DNA of 64,000 nucleotides, taken from NCBI GenBank assembly GCA_951804985.1, contig OX638133.1, forward strand, positions 35,179,963 through 35,243,962, read 5' to 3'. The notes beneath the pieces are model-generated. The model did not search any database, had not been told where the DNA came from, and was given only the letters and a program-made list of their open reading frames with translations. The number at the start of each line of letters is the position of its first letter. Within the stretch, counting starts at the first letter, position 1. Below are positions 42,301-57,400 of this stretch, piece by piece. The DNA comes from Dryomyza anilis. Lineage: Eukaryota > Arthropoda > Insecta > Diptera > Dryomyzidae. The translations under genes and the position numbers were made by a program.

Positions 42301-45300
42301 TGAATGCCATATTTTTCACTGTAAATTTCATATTATTCGATCGGTGGGTTTCGGAATAATCAGGTTTTGAAAATCTATTTTTCTTTAATTTCTTTAATTG
42401 GCCATAACTCCTAAACGGAGCGTCCTAGAGGGTTGAAAGTAGTCGCTTTTTATAGACACTGAATGCCATATTTTTCACTGTAAATTTCATATTATTCGAT
42501 CGGTGGGTTTCGGAATAATCAGGTTTTGAAAATCTATTTTTCTTTAATTTCTTTAATTGGCCATAACTCCTAAACGGAGCGTCCTAGAGGGTTGAAAGTA
42601 GTCGCCATATTTTTCACTGTAAATTTCATATTATTCGATCGGTGGGTTTCGGAATAATCAGGTTTTGAAAATCTATTTTTCTTTAATTTCTTTAATTGGC
42701 CATAACTCCTAAACGGAGCGTCCTAGAGGGTTAAAAGTAGTCGCTTTTTATAGACACTGAATGCCATATTTTTCACTGTAAATTTCATATTATTCGATCA
42801 GTGGGTTTCGGAATAATCAGGTTTTGAAAATCTATTTTTCTTTAATTTCTTTAATTGGCCATAACTCCTAAACGGAGCGTCCTAGAGGGTTGAAAGTAGT
42901 CGCTTTTTATAGACACTGAATGCCATATTTTTCACTGTAAATTTCATATTATTCGATCGGTGGGTTTCGGAATAATCAGGTTTTGAAAATCTATTTTTCT
43001 TTAATTTCTTTAATTGGCCATAACTCCTAAACGGAGCGTCCTAGAGGGTTGAAAGTAGTCGCCATATTTTTCACTGTAAATTTCATATTATTCGATCGGT
43101 GGGTTTCGGAATAATCAGGTTTTGAAAAATCTATTTTTCTTTAATTTCTTTAATTGGCCATAACTCCTAAACGGAGCGTCCTAGAGGGTTGAAAGTAGTC
43201 GCTTTTTATAGACACTGAATGCCATATTTTTCACTGTAAATTTCATATTATTCGATCGGTGGGTTTCGGAATAATCAGGTTTTGAAAATCTATTTTTCTT
43301 TAATTTCTTTAATTGGCCATAACTCCTAAACGGAGCGTCCTAGAGGGTTGAAAGTAGTCGCTTTTTATAGACACTGAATGCCATATTTTTCACTGTAAAT
43401 TTTATATTATTTGATCGGTGGGTTTCGGAATAATCACGTTTTGAAAATCTATTTTTCTTTAATTTCTTTAATTGGCCATAACTCCTAAACGGAGCGTCCT
43501 AGAGGGTTGAAAGTAGTCGCTTTTTATAGACACTGAATGCCATATTTTTCACTGTAAATTTTATATTATTTGATCGGTGGGTTTCGGAATAATCACGTTT
43601 TGAAAATCTATTTTTCTTTAATTTCTTTAATTGGCCATAACTCCTAAACGGAGCGTCCTAGAGGGTTGAAAGTAGTCGCTTTTTATAGACACTGAATGCC
43701 ATATTTTTCGCTGTAAATTTCATATTATTCGATCGGTGGGTTTCGGAATAATCAGGTTTTGAAAATCTATTTTTCTTTAATTTCTTTAATTGGCCATAAC
43801 TCCTAAACGGAGCGTACTAGAGGGTTGAAAGTAGTCGCTTTTTATAGACACTGAATGCCATATTTTTCACTGTAAATTTCATATTATTCGATCGGTGGGT
43901 TTCGGAATAATCAGGTTTTGAAAATCTATTTTTCTTTAATTTCTTTAATTGGCCATATCTCCTAAACGGAGCGTCCTAGAGGGTTGAAAGTAGTCGCTTT
44001 TTATAGACACTGAATGCCATATTTTTCGCTGTAAATTTCATATTATTCGATCGGTGGGTTTCGGAATAATCAGGTTTTGAAAAATCTATTTTTCTTTAAT
44101 TTCTTTAATTGGCCATAACTCCTAAACGGAGCGTCCTAGAGGGTTGAAAGTAGTCGCTTTTTATAGACACTGAATGCCATATTTTTCACTGTAAATTTCA
44201 TATTATTCGATCGGTGGGTTTCGGAATAATCAGGTTTTGAAAATCTATTTTTCTTTAATTTCTTTAATTGGCCATAACTCCTAAACGGAGCGTCCTAGAG
44301 GGTTGAAAGTAGTCGCTTTTTATAGACACTGAATGCCATATTTTTCACTGTAAATTTCATATTATTCGATCGGTGGGTTTCGGAATAATCAGGTTTTGAA
44401 AATCTATTTTTCTTTAATTTCTTTAATTGGCCATATCTCCTAAACGGAGCGTCCTAGAGGGTTGAAAGTAGTCGCTTTTTATAGACACTGAATGCCATAT
44501 TTTTCGCTGTAAATTTCATATTATTCGATCGGTGGGTTTCGGAATAATCAGGTTTTGAAAAATCTATTTTTCTTTAATTTCTTTAATTGGCCATAACTCC
44601 TAAACGGAGCGTCCTAGAGGGTTGAATGTAGTCGCTTTTTATAGACACTGAATGCCATATTTTTCACTGTAAATTTCATATTATTCGATCGGTGGGTTTC
44701 GGAATAATCAGGTTTTGAAAATCTATTTTTCTTTAATTTCTTTAATTGGCCATAACTCCTAAACGGAGCGTCCTAGAGGGTTGAAAGTAGTCGCTTTTTA
44801 TAGACACTGAATGCCATATTTTTCACTGTAAATTTCATATTATTCGATCGGTGGGTTTCGGAATAATCAGGTTTTGAAAAATCTATTTTTCTTTAATTTC
44901 TTTAATTGGCCATAACTCCTAAACGGAGCGTCCTAGAGGGTTGAAAGTAGTCGCTTTTTATAGACACTGAATGCCATATTTTTCACTGTAAATTTCATAT
45001 TATTCGATCGGTGGGTTTCGGAATAATCAGGTTTTGAAAATCTATTTTTCTTTAATTTCTTTAATTGGCCATAATTCCTAAACGGAGCGTCCCAGAGGGT
45101 TGAAAGTAGTCGCTTTTTATAGACACTGAATGCCATATTTTTCACTGTAAATTTCATATTATTGGATCGGTGGGTTTCGGAATAATCAGGTTTTGAAAAT
45201 CTATTTTTCTTTAATTTCTTTAATTGGCCATAACTCCTAAACGGAGCGTCCTAGAGGGTTGAAAGTAGTCGCCATATTTTTCACTGTAAATTTCATATTA

Positions 45301-45429
45301 TTCGATCGGTGAGTTTCGGAATAATCAGGTTTTGAAAATCTATTTTTCTTTAATTTCTTTAATTGGCCATAACTCCTAAACGGAGCGTCCTAGAGGGTTG
45401 AAAGTAGTCGCTTTTTATAGACACTGAAT

Positions 45430-48400
45430 GCCATATTTCTTTAATTGGCCATAACTTCTTTAATTGGCCATAACTCCTAAACGGAGCGTCCTAGAGGGTT
45501 AAAAGTAGTCGCTTTTTATAGACACTGAATGCCATATTTTTCACTGTAAATTTCATATTATTCGATCGGTGGGTTTCGGAATAATCAGGTTTTGAAAATC
45601 TATTTTTCTTTAATTTCTTTAATTGGCCATAACTCCTAAACGGAGCGTCCTAGAGGGTTAAAAGTAGTCGCTTTTTATAGACACTGAATTCCATATTTTT
45701 CGATCGGTGGGTTTCGGAATAATCAGGTTTTGAAAATCTATTTTTCTTTAATTTCTTTAATTGGCCATAACTCCTAAACGGAGCGTCCTAGAGGGTTGAA
45801 AGTAGTCGCTTTTTATAGACACTGAATGCCATATTTTTCACTGTAAATTTCATATTATTCGATCGGTGGGTTTCGGAATAATCAGGTTTTGAAAATCTAT
45901 TTTTCTTTAATTTCTTTAATTGGCCATAACTCCTAAACGGAGCGTCCTAGAGGGTTAAAAGTAGTCGCTTTTTATAGACACTGAATTCCATATTTTTCGA
46001 TCGGTGGGTTTCGGAATAATCAGGTTTTGAAAATCTATTTTTCTTTAATTTCTTTAATTGGCCATAACTCCTAAACGGAGCGTCCTAGAGGGTTGAAAGT
46101 AGTCGCTTTTTATAGACACTGAATGCCATATTTTTCACTGTAAATTTCATATTATTCGATCGGTGGGTTTCGGAATAATCAGGTTTTGAAAATCTATTTT
46201 TCTTTAATTTCTTTAATTGGCCATAACTCCTAAACGGAGCGTCCTAGAGGGTTAAAAGTAGTCGCTTTTTATAGACACTGAATTCCATATTTTTCGATCG
46301 GTGGGTTTCGGAATAATCAGGTTTTGAAAATCTATTTTTCTTTAATTTCTTTAATTGGCCATAACTCCTAAACGGAGCGTCCTAGAGGGTTGAAAGTAGT
46401 CGCTTTTTATAGACACTGAATGCCATATTTTTCACTGTAAATTTCATATTATTCGATCGGTGGGTTTCGGAATAATCAGGTTTTGAAAATCTATTTTTCT
46501 TTAATTTCTTTAATTGGCCATAACTCCTAAACGGAGCGTCCTAGAGGGTTGAAAGTAGTCGCTTTTTATAGACACTGAATTCCATATTTTTCACTGTAAA
46601 TTTCATATTTTTCGATCAGTAGGTTTCGGAATAATCAGGTTTTGAAAATCTATTTTTCTTTAATTTCTTTAATTGGCCATAACTCCTAAACGGAGCGTCC
46701 TAGAGGGTTGAAAGTAGTCGCTTTTTATAGACACTGAATGCCATATTTCTTTAATTGGCCATAACTTCTTTAATTGGCCATAACTCCTAAACGGAGCGTC
46801 CTAGAGGGTTAAAAGTAGTCGCTTTTTATAGACACTGAATTCCATATTTTTCGATCGGTGGGTTTCGGAATAATCAGGTTTTGAAAATCTATTTTTTTTT
46901 AATTTCTTTAATTGGCCATAACTCCTAAACGGAGCGTCCTAGAGGGTTGAAAGTAGTCGCTTTTATAGACACTGAATGCCATATTTTTCACTGTAAATTT
47001 CATATTATTCGATCGGTGGGTTTCGGAATAATCAGGTTTTGAAAATCTATTTTTCTTTAATTTCTTTAATTGGCCATAACTCCTAAACGGAGCGTCCTAG
47101 AGGATTGAAAGTAGTCGCCATATTTTTCACTGTAAATTACATATTATTCGATCGGTGGGTTTCGGAATAATCAGGTTTTGAAAATCTATTTTTCTTTAAT
47201 TTCTTTAATTGGCCATAACTCCTAAACGGAGCGTCCTAGAGGGTTGAAAGTAGTCGCCATATTTTTCACTGTAAATTTCATATTATTCGATCGGTGGGTT
47301 TCGGAATAATCAGGTTTTGAAAATCTATTTTTCTTTAATTTCTTTAATTGGCCATAACTCCTAAACGGAGCGTCCTAGAGGGTTGAAAGTAGTCGCCATA
47401 TTTTTCACTGTAAATTTCATATTATTCGATCGGTGGGTTTCGGAATAATCAGGTTTTGAAAATCTATTTTTCTTTAATTTCTTTAATTAGCCATAACTCC
47501 TAAACCGAGCGTCCTAGAGGGTTGAAAGTAGTCGCTTTTTATAGACACTGAATGCCATATTTTTCACTGTAAATTTCATATTATTCGATCGGTGGGTTTC
47601 GGAATAATCAGGTTTTGAAAATCTATTTTTCTTTAATTTCTTTAATTAGCCATAACTCCTAAACCGAGCGTCCTAGAGGGTTGAAAGTAGTCGCTTTTTA
47701 TAGACACTGAATGCCATATTTTTCACTGTAAATTTTATATTATTCGATCGGTGGGTTTCGGAATAATCAGGTTTTGAAAATCTATTTTTCTTTAATTTCT
47801 TTAATTGGCCATAACTCCTAAACGGAGCGTCCTAGAGGGTTGAAAGTAGTCGCTTTTTATAGACACTGAATGCCATATTTCTTTAATTGGCCATAACTTC
47901 TTTAATTGGCCATAACTCCTAAACGGAGCGTCCTAGAGGGTTAAAAGTAGTCGCTTTTTATAGACACTGAATGCCATATTTTTCACTGTAAATTTCATAT
48001 TATTCGATCGGTGGGTTTCGGAATAATCAGGTTTTGAAAATCTATTTTTCTTTAATTTCTTTAATTGGCCATAACTCCTAAACGGAGCGTCCTAGAGGGT
48101 TAAAAGTAGTCGCTTTTTATAGACACTGAATTCCATATTTTTCGATCGGTGGGTTTCGGAATAATCAGGTTTTGAAAATCTATTTTTCTTTAATTTCTTT
48201 AATTGGCCATAACTCCTAAACGGAGCGTCCTAGAGGGTTGAAAGTAGTCGCTTTTTATAGACACTGAATGCCATATTTTTCACTGTAAATTTCATATTAT
48301 TCGATCGGTGGGTTTCGGAATAATCAGGTTTTGAAAATCTATTTTTCTTTAATTTCTTTAATTGGCCATAACTCCTAAACGGAGCGTCCTAGAGGGTTAA

Positions 48401-51400
48401 AAGTAGTCGCTTTTTATAGACACTGAATTCCATATTTTTCGATCGGTGGGTTTCGGAATAATCAGGTTTTGAAAATCTATTTTTCTTTAATTTCTTTAAT
48501 TGGCCATAACTCCTAAACGGAGCGTCCTAGAGGGTTGAAAGTAGTCGCTTTTTATAGACACTGAATGCCATATTTTTCACTGTAAATTTCATATTATTCG
48601 ATCAGTAGGTTTCGGAATAATCAGGTTTTGAAAATCTATTTTTCTTTAATTTCTTTAATTGGCCATAACTCCTAAACGGAGCGTCCTAGAGGGTTGAAAG
48701 TAGTCGCTTTTTATAGACACTGAATGCCATATTTCTTTAATTGGCCATAACTTCTTTAATTGGCCATAACTCCTAAACGGAGCGTCCTAGAGGGTTAAAA
48801 GTAGTCGCTTTTTATAGACACTGAATTCCATATTTTTCGATCGGTGGGTTTCGGAATAATCAGGTTTTGAAAATCTATTTTTTTTTAATTTCTTTAATTG
48901 GCCATAACTCCTAAACGGAGCGTCCTAGAGGGTTGAAAGTAGTCGCTTTTATAGACACTGAATGCCATATTTTTCACTGTAAATTTCATATTATTCGATC
49001 GGTGGGTTTCGGAATAATCAGGTTTTGAAAATCTATTTTTCTTTAATTTCTTTAATTGGCCATAACTCCTAAACGGAGCGTCCTAGAGGGTTGAAAGTAG
49101 TCGCCATATTTTTCACTGTAAATTACATATTATTCGATCGGTGGGTTTCGGAATAATCAGGTTTTGAAAATCTATTTTTCTTTAATTTCTTTAATTGGCC
49201 ATAACTCCTAAACGGAGCGTCCTAGAGGGTTGAAAGTAGTCGCCATATTTTTCACTGTAAATTTCATATTATTCGATCGGTGGGTTTCGGAATAATCAGG
49301 TTTTGAAAATCTATTTTTCTTTAATTTCTTTAATTGGCCATAACTCCTAAACGGAGCGTCCTAGAGGGTTGAAAGTAGTCGCTTTTTATAGACACTGAAT
49401 GCCATATTTCTTTAATTGGCCATAACTTCTTTAATTGGCCATAACTCCTAAACGGAGCGTCCTAGAGGGTTGAAAGTAGTCGCCATATTTTTCACTGTAA
49501 ATTTCATATTATTCGATCGGTGGGTTTCGGAATAATCAGGTTTTGAAAATCTATTTTTCTTTAATTTCTTTAATTGGCCATAACTCCTAAACGGAGCGTC
49601 CTAGAGGGTTGAAAGTAGTCGCTTTATATAGACACTGAATGCCATATTTTTCACTGTAAATTTTATATTATTCGATCGGTGGGTTTCGAAATAATCAGGT
49701 TTTGAAAATCTATTTTTCTTTAATTTCTTTAATTGGCCATAACTCCTAAACGGAGCGTCCTAGAGGGTTGAAAGTAGTCGCTTTTTATAGACACTGAATG
49801 CCATATTTTTCACTGTAAATTTCATATTATTCGATCGGTGGGTTTCGGAATAATCAGTTTTTGAAAATCTATTTTTCTTTAATTTCTTTAATTGGCCATA
49901 ACTCCTAAACGGAGCGTCCTAGAGGGTTGAAAGTAGTCGCCATATTTTTCACTGTAAATTTCATATTATTCGATCGGTGGGTTTCGGAATAATCAGGTTT
50001 TGAAAATCTATTTTTCTTTAATTTCTTTAATTGGCCATAACTCCTAAACGGAGCGTCCTAGAGGGTTGAAAGTAGTCGCTTTTTATAGACACTGAATGCC
50101 ATATTTCTTTAATTGGCCATAACTTCTTTAATTGGCCATAACTCCTAAACGGAGCGTCCTAGAGGGTTGAAAGTAGTCGCCATATTTTTCACTGTAAATT
50201 TCATATTATTCGATCGGTGGGTTTCGGAATAATCAGGTTTTGAAAATCTATTTTTCTTTAATTTCTTTAATTGGCCATAACTCCTAAACGGAGCGTCCTA
50301 GAGGGTTGAAAGTAGTCGCTTTTTATAGACACTGAATGCCATATTTTTCACAGTAAATTTTATATTATTCGATCGGTGGGTTTCGGAATAATCAGGTTTT
50401 GAAAATCTATTTTTCTTTAATTTCTTTAATTGGCCATAACTCCTAAACGGAGCGTCCTAGAGGGTTGAAAGTAGTCGCCATATTTTTCACTGTAAATTTC
50501 ATATTATTCGATCGGTGGGTTTCGGAATAATCAGGTTTTGAAAATCTATTTTTCTTTAATTTCTTTAATTGGCCATAACTCCTAAACGGAGCGTCCTAGA
50601 GGGTTGAAAGTAGTCGCCATATTTTTCACTGTAAATTTCATATTATTCGATCGGTGGGTTTCGGAATAATCAGGTTTTGAAAATCTATTTTTCTTTAATT
50701 TCTTTAATTGGCCATAACTCCTAAACGGAGCGTCCTAGAGGGTTGAAAGTAGTCGCTTTTTATAGACACTGAATGCCATATTTCTTTAATTGGCCATAAC
50801 TTCTTTAATTGGCCATAACTCCTAAACGGAGCGTCCTAGAGGGTTGAAAGTAGTCGCCATATTTTTCACTGTAAATTTCATATTATTCGATCGGTGGGTT
50901 TCGGAATAATCAGGTTTTGAAAATCTATTTTTCTTTAATTTCTTTAATTGGCCATAACTCCTAATCGGAGCGTCATAGAGGGTTAAAAGTAGTCGCTTTT
51001 TATAGACACTGAATGCCATATTTTTCACTGTAAATTTCATATTATTCGATCGGTGGGTTTCGGAATAATCAGGTTTTGAAAATCTATTTTTCTTTAATTT
51101 CTTTAATTGGCCATAACTCCTAAACGGAGCGTCCTAGAGGGTTGAAAGTAGTCGCTTTTTATAGACACTGAATGCCATATTTTTCACTGTAAATTTTATA
51201 TTATTCGATCGGTGGGTTTCGAAATAATCAGGTTTTGAAAATCTATTTTTCTTTAATTTCTTTAATTGGCCATAACTCCTAAACGGAGCGTCCTAGAGGG
51301 TTGAAAGTAGTCGCTTTTTATAGACACTGAATGCCATATTTTTCACTGTAAATTTCATATTATTCGATCGGTGGGTTTCGGAATAATCAGGTTTTGAAAA

Positions 51401-54400
51401 TCTATTTTTCTTTAATTTCTTTAATTGGCCATAACTCCTAAACGGAGCGTCCTAGAGGGTTGAAAGTAGTCGCTTTTTATAGACACTGAATGCCATATTT
51501 CTTTAATTGGCCATAACTTCTTTAATTGGCCATAACTCCTAAACGGAGCGTCCTAGAGGGTTGAAAGTAGTCGCCATATTTTTCACTGTAAATTTCATAT
51601 TATTCGATCGGTGGGTTTCGGAATAATCAGGTTTTGAAAATCTATTTTTCTTTAATTTCTTTAATTGGCCATAACTCCTAATCGGAGCGTCATAGAGGGT
51701 TAAAAGTAGTCGCTTTTTATAGACACTGAATGCCATATTTTTCACTGTAAATTTCATATTATTCGATCGGTGGGTTTCGGAATAATCAGGTTTTGAAAAT
51801 CTATTTTTCTTTAATTTCTTTAATTGGCCATAACTCCTAAACGGAGCGTCCTAGAGGGTTGAAAGTAGTCGCTTTTTATAGACACTGAATGCCATATTTT
51901 TCACTGTAAATTTTATATTATTCGATCGGTGGGTTTCGGAATAATCAGGTTTTGAAAATCTATTTTTCTTTAATTTCTTTAATTGGCCATAACTCCTAAA
52001 CGGAGCGTCCTAGAGGGTTGAAAGTAGTCGCTTTTTATAGACACTGAATGCCATATTTCTTTAATTGGCCATAACTTCTTTAATTGGCCATAACTTCTAA
52101 ACGGAGCGTCCTAGAGGGTTGAAAGTAGTCGCCATATTTTTCACTGTAAATTTCATATTATTCGATCGGTGGGTTTCGGAATAATCAGGTTTTGAAAATC
52201 TATTTTTCTTTAATTTCTTTAATTGGCCATAACTCCTAATCGGAGCGTCATAGAGGGTTAAAAGTAGTCGCTTTTTATAGACACTGAATGCCATATTTTT
52301 CACTGTAAATTTCATATTATTCGATCGGTGGGTTTCGGAATAATCAGGTTTTGAAAATCTATTTTTCTTTAATTTCTGTAAATTTCATATTATTCGATCG
52401 GTGGGTTTCGGAATAATCAGGTTTTGAAAATCTATTTTTCTTTAATTTCTTTAATTGGCCATAGCTCCTAAACGGAGCGTCCTAGAGGGTTTAAAGTAGT
52501 CGCTTTTTATAGACACTGAATGCCATATTTTTCACTGTAAATTTTATATTATTCGATCGGTGGGTTTCGAAATAATCAGGTTTTGAAAATCTATTTTTCT
52601 TTAATTTCTTTAATTGGCCATAACTCCTAAACGGAGCGTCCTAGAGGGTTGAAAGTAGTCGCTTTTTATAGACACTGAATGCCATATTTTTCACTGTAAA
52701 TTTCATATTATTCGATCGGTGGGTTTCGAAATAATCAGGTTTTGAAAATCTATTTTTCTTTAATTTCTTTAATTGGCCATAACTCCTAAACGGAGCGTCC
52801 TAGAGGGTTGAAAGTAGTCGCTTTTTATAGACACTGAATGCCATATTTTTCACTGTAAATTTTATATTATTCGATCGGTGGGTTTCGGAATAATCAGGTT
52901 TTGAAAATCTATTTTTCTTTAATTTCTTTAATTGGCCATAACTCCTAAACGGAGCGTCCTAGAGGGTTGAAAGTAGTCGCTTTTTATAGACACTGAATGC
53001 CATATTTCTTTAATTGGCCATAACTTCTTTAATTGGCCATAACTCCTAAACGGAGCGTCCTAGAGGGTTGAAAGTAGTCGCCATATTTTTCACTGTAAAT
53101 TTCATATTATTCGATCGGTGGGTTTCGGAATAATCAGGTTTTGAAAATCTATTTTTCTTTAATTTCTTTAATTGGCCATAACTCCTAAACGGAGCGTCCT
53201 AGAGGGTTGAAAGTAGTCGCTTTTTATAGACACTGAATGCCATATTTTTCACAGTAAATTTTATATTATTCGATCGGTGGGTTTCGAAATAATCAGGTTT
53301 TGAAAATCTATTTTTCTTTAATTTCTTTAATTGGCCATAACTCCTAAACGGAGCGTCCTAGAGGGTTGAAAGTAGTCGCTTTTTATAGACACTGAATGCC
53401 ATATTTTTCACTGTAAATTTTATAATATTCGATCGGTGGGTTTCGGAATAATCAGGTTTTGAAAATCTATTTTTCTTTAATTTCTTTAATTGGCCATAAC
53501 TCCTAAACGGAGCGTCCTAGAGGGTTGAAAGTAGTCGCTTTTTATAGACACTGAATGCCATATTCTTTAATTGGCCATAACTTCTTTAATTGGCCATAAC
53601 TCCTAAACGGAGCGTCCTAGAGGGTTGAAAGTAGTCGCCATATTTTTCACTGTAAATTTCATATTATTCGATCGGTGGGTTTCGGAATAATCAGGTTTTG
53701 AAAATCTATTTTTCTTTAATTTCTTTAATTGGCCATAACTCCTAAACGGAGCGTCCTAGAGGGTTGAAAGTAGTCGCTTTTTATAGACACTGAATGCCAT
53801 ATTTTTCACTGTAAATTTTATATTATTCGATCGGTGGGTTTCGAAATAATCAGGTTTTGAAAATCTATTTTTCTTTAATTTCTTTAATTGGCCATAACTC
53901 CTAAACGGAGCGTCCTAGAGGGTTGAAAGTAGTCGCTTTTTATAGACACTGAATGCCATATTTTTCACTGTAAATTTCATATTATTCGATCGGTGGGTTT
54001 CGGAATAATCAGGTTTTGAAAATCTATTTTTCTTTAATTTCTTTAATTGGCCATAACTCCTAAACGGAGCGTCCTAGAGGGTTGAAAGTAGTCGCTTTTT
54101 ATAGACACTGAATGCCATATTTTTCACAGTAAATTTTATATTATTCGATCGGTGGGTTTCGGAATAATCAGGTTTTGAAAATCTATTTTTTTTTAATTTC
54201 TTTAATTGGCCATAACTCCCAAACGGAGCGTCCTAGAGGGTTAAAAGTAGTCGCTTTTTATAGACACTGAATGCCATATTTTTCACTGTAAATTTCATAT
54301 TATTCGATCGGTGGGTTTCGGAATAATCAGGTTTTGAAAATCTATTTATCTTTAATTTCTTTAATTGGCCATAACTCCTAAACGGAGCGTCCTAGAGGGT

Positions 54401-57400
54401 TGAAAGTAGTCGCTTTTTATAGACACTGAATGCCATATTCTTTAATTGGCCATAACTTCTTTAATTGGCCATAACTCCTAAACGGAGCGTCCTAGAGGGT
54501 TGAAAGTAGTCGCCATATTTTTCACTGTAAATTTCATATTATTCGATCGGTGGGTTTCGGAATAATCAGGTTTTGAAAATCTATTTTTCTTTAATTTCTT
54601 TAATTGGCCATAACTCCTAAACGGAGCGTCCTAGAGGGTTAAAAGTAGTCGCTTTTTATAGACACTGAATGCCATATTTTTCACTGTAAATTTCATATTA
54701 TTCGATCGGTGGGTTTCGGAATAATCAGGTTTTGAAAATCTATTTTTCTTTAATTTCTTTAATTGGCCATAACTCCTAAACGGAGCGTCCTAGAGGGTTG
54801 AAAGTAGTCGCTTTTTATAGACACTGAATGCCATATTTTTCACAGTAAATTTTATATTATTCGATCGGTGGGTTTCGGAATAATCAGGTTTTGAAAATCT
54901 ATTTTTCTTTAATTTCTTTAATTGGCCATAACTCCTAAACGGAGCGTCCTAGAGGGTTAAAAGTAGTCGCTTTTTATAGACACTGAATGCCATATTTTTC
55001 ACTGTAAATTTCATTTTATTCGATCGGTGGGTTTCGGAATAATCAGGTTTTGAAAATCTATTTTTCTTTAATTTCTTTAATTGGCCATAACTCCTAAACG
55101 GAGCGTCCTAGAGGGTTGAAAGTAGTCGCTTTTTATAGACACTGAATGCCATATTTTTCACTGTAAATTTTATAATATTCGATCGGTGGGTTTCGGAATA
55201 ATCAGGTTTTGAAAATCTATTTTTCTTTAATTTCTTTAATTGGCCATAACTCCTAAACGGAGCGTCCTAGAGGGTTGAAAGTAGTCGCTTTTTATAGACA
55301 CTGAATGCCATATTCTTTAATTGGCCATAACTTCTTTAATTGGCCATAACTCCTAAACGGAGCGTCCTAGAGGGTTGAAAGTAGTCGCCACATTTTTCAC
55401 TGTAAATTTCATATTATTCGATCGGTGGGTTTCGGAATAATCAGGTTTTGAAAATCTATTTTTCTTTAATTTCTTTAATTGGCCATAACTCCTAAACGGA
55501 GCGTCCTAGAGGGTTGAAAGTAGTCGCTTTTTATAGACACTGAATGCCATATTTTTCACTGTAAATTTTATATTATTCGATCGGTGGGTTTCGAAATAAT
55601 CAGGTTTTGAAAATCTATTTTTCTTTAATTTCTTTAATTGGCCATAACTCCTAAACGGAGCGTCCTAGAGGGTTGAAAGTAGTCGCTTTTTATAGACACT
55701 GAATGCCATATTTTTCACTGTAAATTTCATATTATTCGATCGGTGGGTTTCGGAATAATCAGGTTTTGAAAATCTATTTTTCTTTAATTTCTTTAATTAG
55801 CCATAACTCCTAAACGGAGCGTCCTAGAGGGTTAAAAGTAGTCGCTTTTTATAGACACTGAATGCCATATTTTTCACTGTAAATTTCATATTATTCGATC
55901 AGTGGGTTTCGGAATAATCAGGTTTTGAAAATCTATTTTTCTTTAATTTCTTTAATTGCCCATAACTCCTAAACGGAGCGTCCTAGAGGGTTGAAAGTAG
56001 TCGCTTTTTATAGACACTGAATGCCATATTTCTTTAATTGGCCATAACTTCTTTAATTGGCCATAACTCCTAAACGGAGCGTCCTAGAGGGTTGAAAGTA
56101 GTCGCCATATTTTTCACTGTAAATTTCATATTATTCGATCGGTGGGTTTCGGAATAATCAGGTTTTGAAAATCTATTTTTCTTTAATTTCTTTAATTGGC
56201 CATAACTCCTAAACGGAGCGTCCTAGAGGGTTGAAAGTAGTCGCTTTTTATAGACACTGAATGCCATATTTTTCACTGTAAATTTTATATTATTCGATCG
56301 GTGGGTTTCGAAATAATCAGGTTTTGAAAATCTATTTTTCTTTAATTTCTTTAATTGGCCATAACTCCTAAACGGAGCGTCCTAGAGGGTTGAAAGTAGT
56401 CGCCATATTTTTCACTGTAAATTTCATATTATTCGATCGGTGGGTTTCGGAATAATCAGGTTTTGAAAATCTATTTTTCTTTAATTTCTTTAATTGGCCA
56501 TAACTCCTAAACGGAGCGTCCTAGAGGGTTGAAAGTAGTCGCTTTTTATAGACACTGAATGCCATATTTTTCACTGTAAATTTCATATTATTCGATCGGT
56601 GGGTTTCGAAATAATCAGGTTTTGAAAATCTATTTTTCTTTAATTTCTTTAATTGCCCATAACTCCTAAACGGAGCGTCCTAGAGGGTTGAAAGTAGTCG
56701 CTTTTTATAGACACTGAATGCCATATTTTTCACTGTAAATTTTATATTATTCGATCGGTGGGTTTCGAAATAATCAGGTTTTGAAAATCTATTTTTCTTT
56801 AATTTCTTTAATTGGCCATAACTCCTAAACGGAGCGTCCTAGAGGGTTGAAAGTAGTCGCCATATTTTTCACTGTAAATTTCATATTATTCGATCGGTGG
56901 GTTTCGGAATAATCAGGTTTTGAAAATCTATTTTTCTTTAATTTCTTTAATTGGCCATAACTCCTAAACGGAGCGTCCTAGAGGGTTGAAAGTAGTCGCT
57001 TTTTATAGACACTGAATGCCATATTTTTCACTGTAAATTTCATATTATTCGATCGGTGGGTTTCGAAATAATCAGGTTTTGAAAATCTATTTTTCTTTAA
57101 TTTCTTTAATTGGCCATAACTCCTAAACGGAGCGTCCTAGAGGGTTGAAAGTAGTCGCTTTTTATAGACACTGAATGCCATATTTTTCACTGTAAATTTC
57201 ATATTATTCGATCGGTGGGTTTCGGAATAATCAGGTTTTGAAAATCTATTTTTCTTTAATTTCTTTAATTGGCCATAACTCCTAAACGGAGCGTCCTAGA
57301 GGGTTGAAAGTAGTCGCTTTTTATAGACACTGAATGCCATATTTTTCACAGTAAATTTTATATTATTCGATCGGTGGGTTTCGGAATAATCAGGTTTTGA

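Noticed and set aside
44933..52315. Near-identical 72-74-codon frames in the satellite
   Set aside because: They are satellite units whose one stop is lost by single-base variants; length variants shift the frame without constraint.
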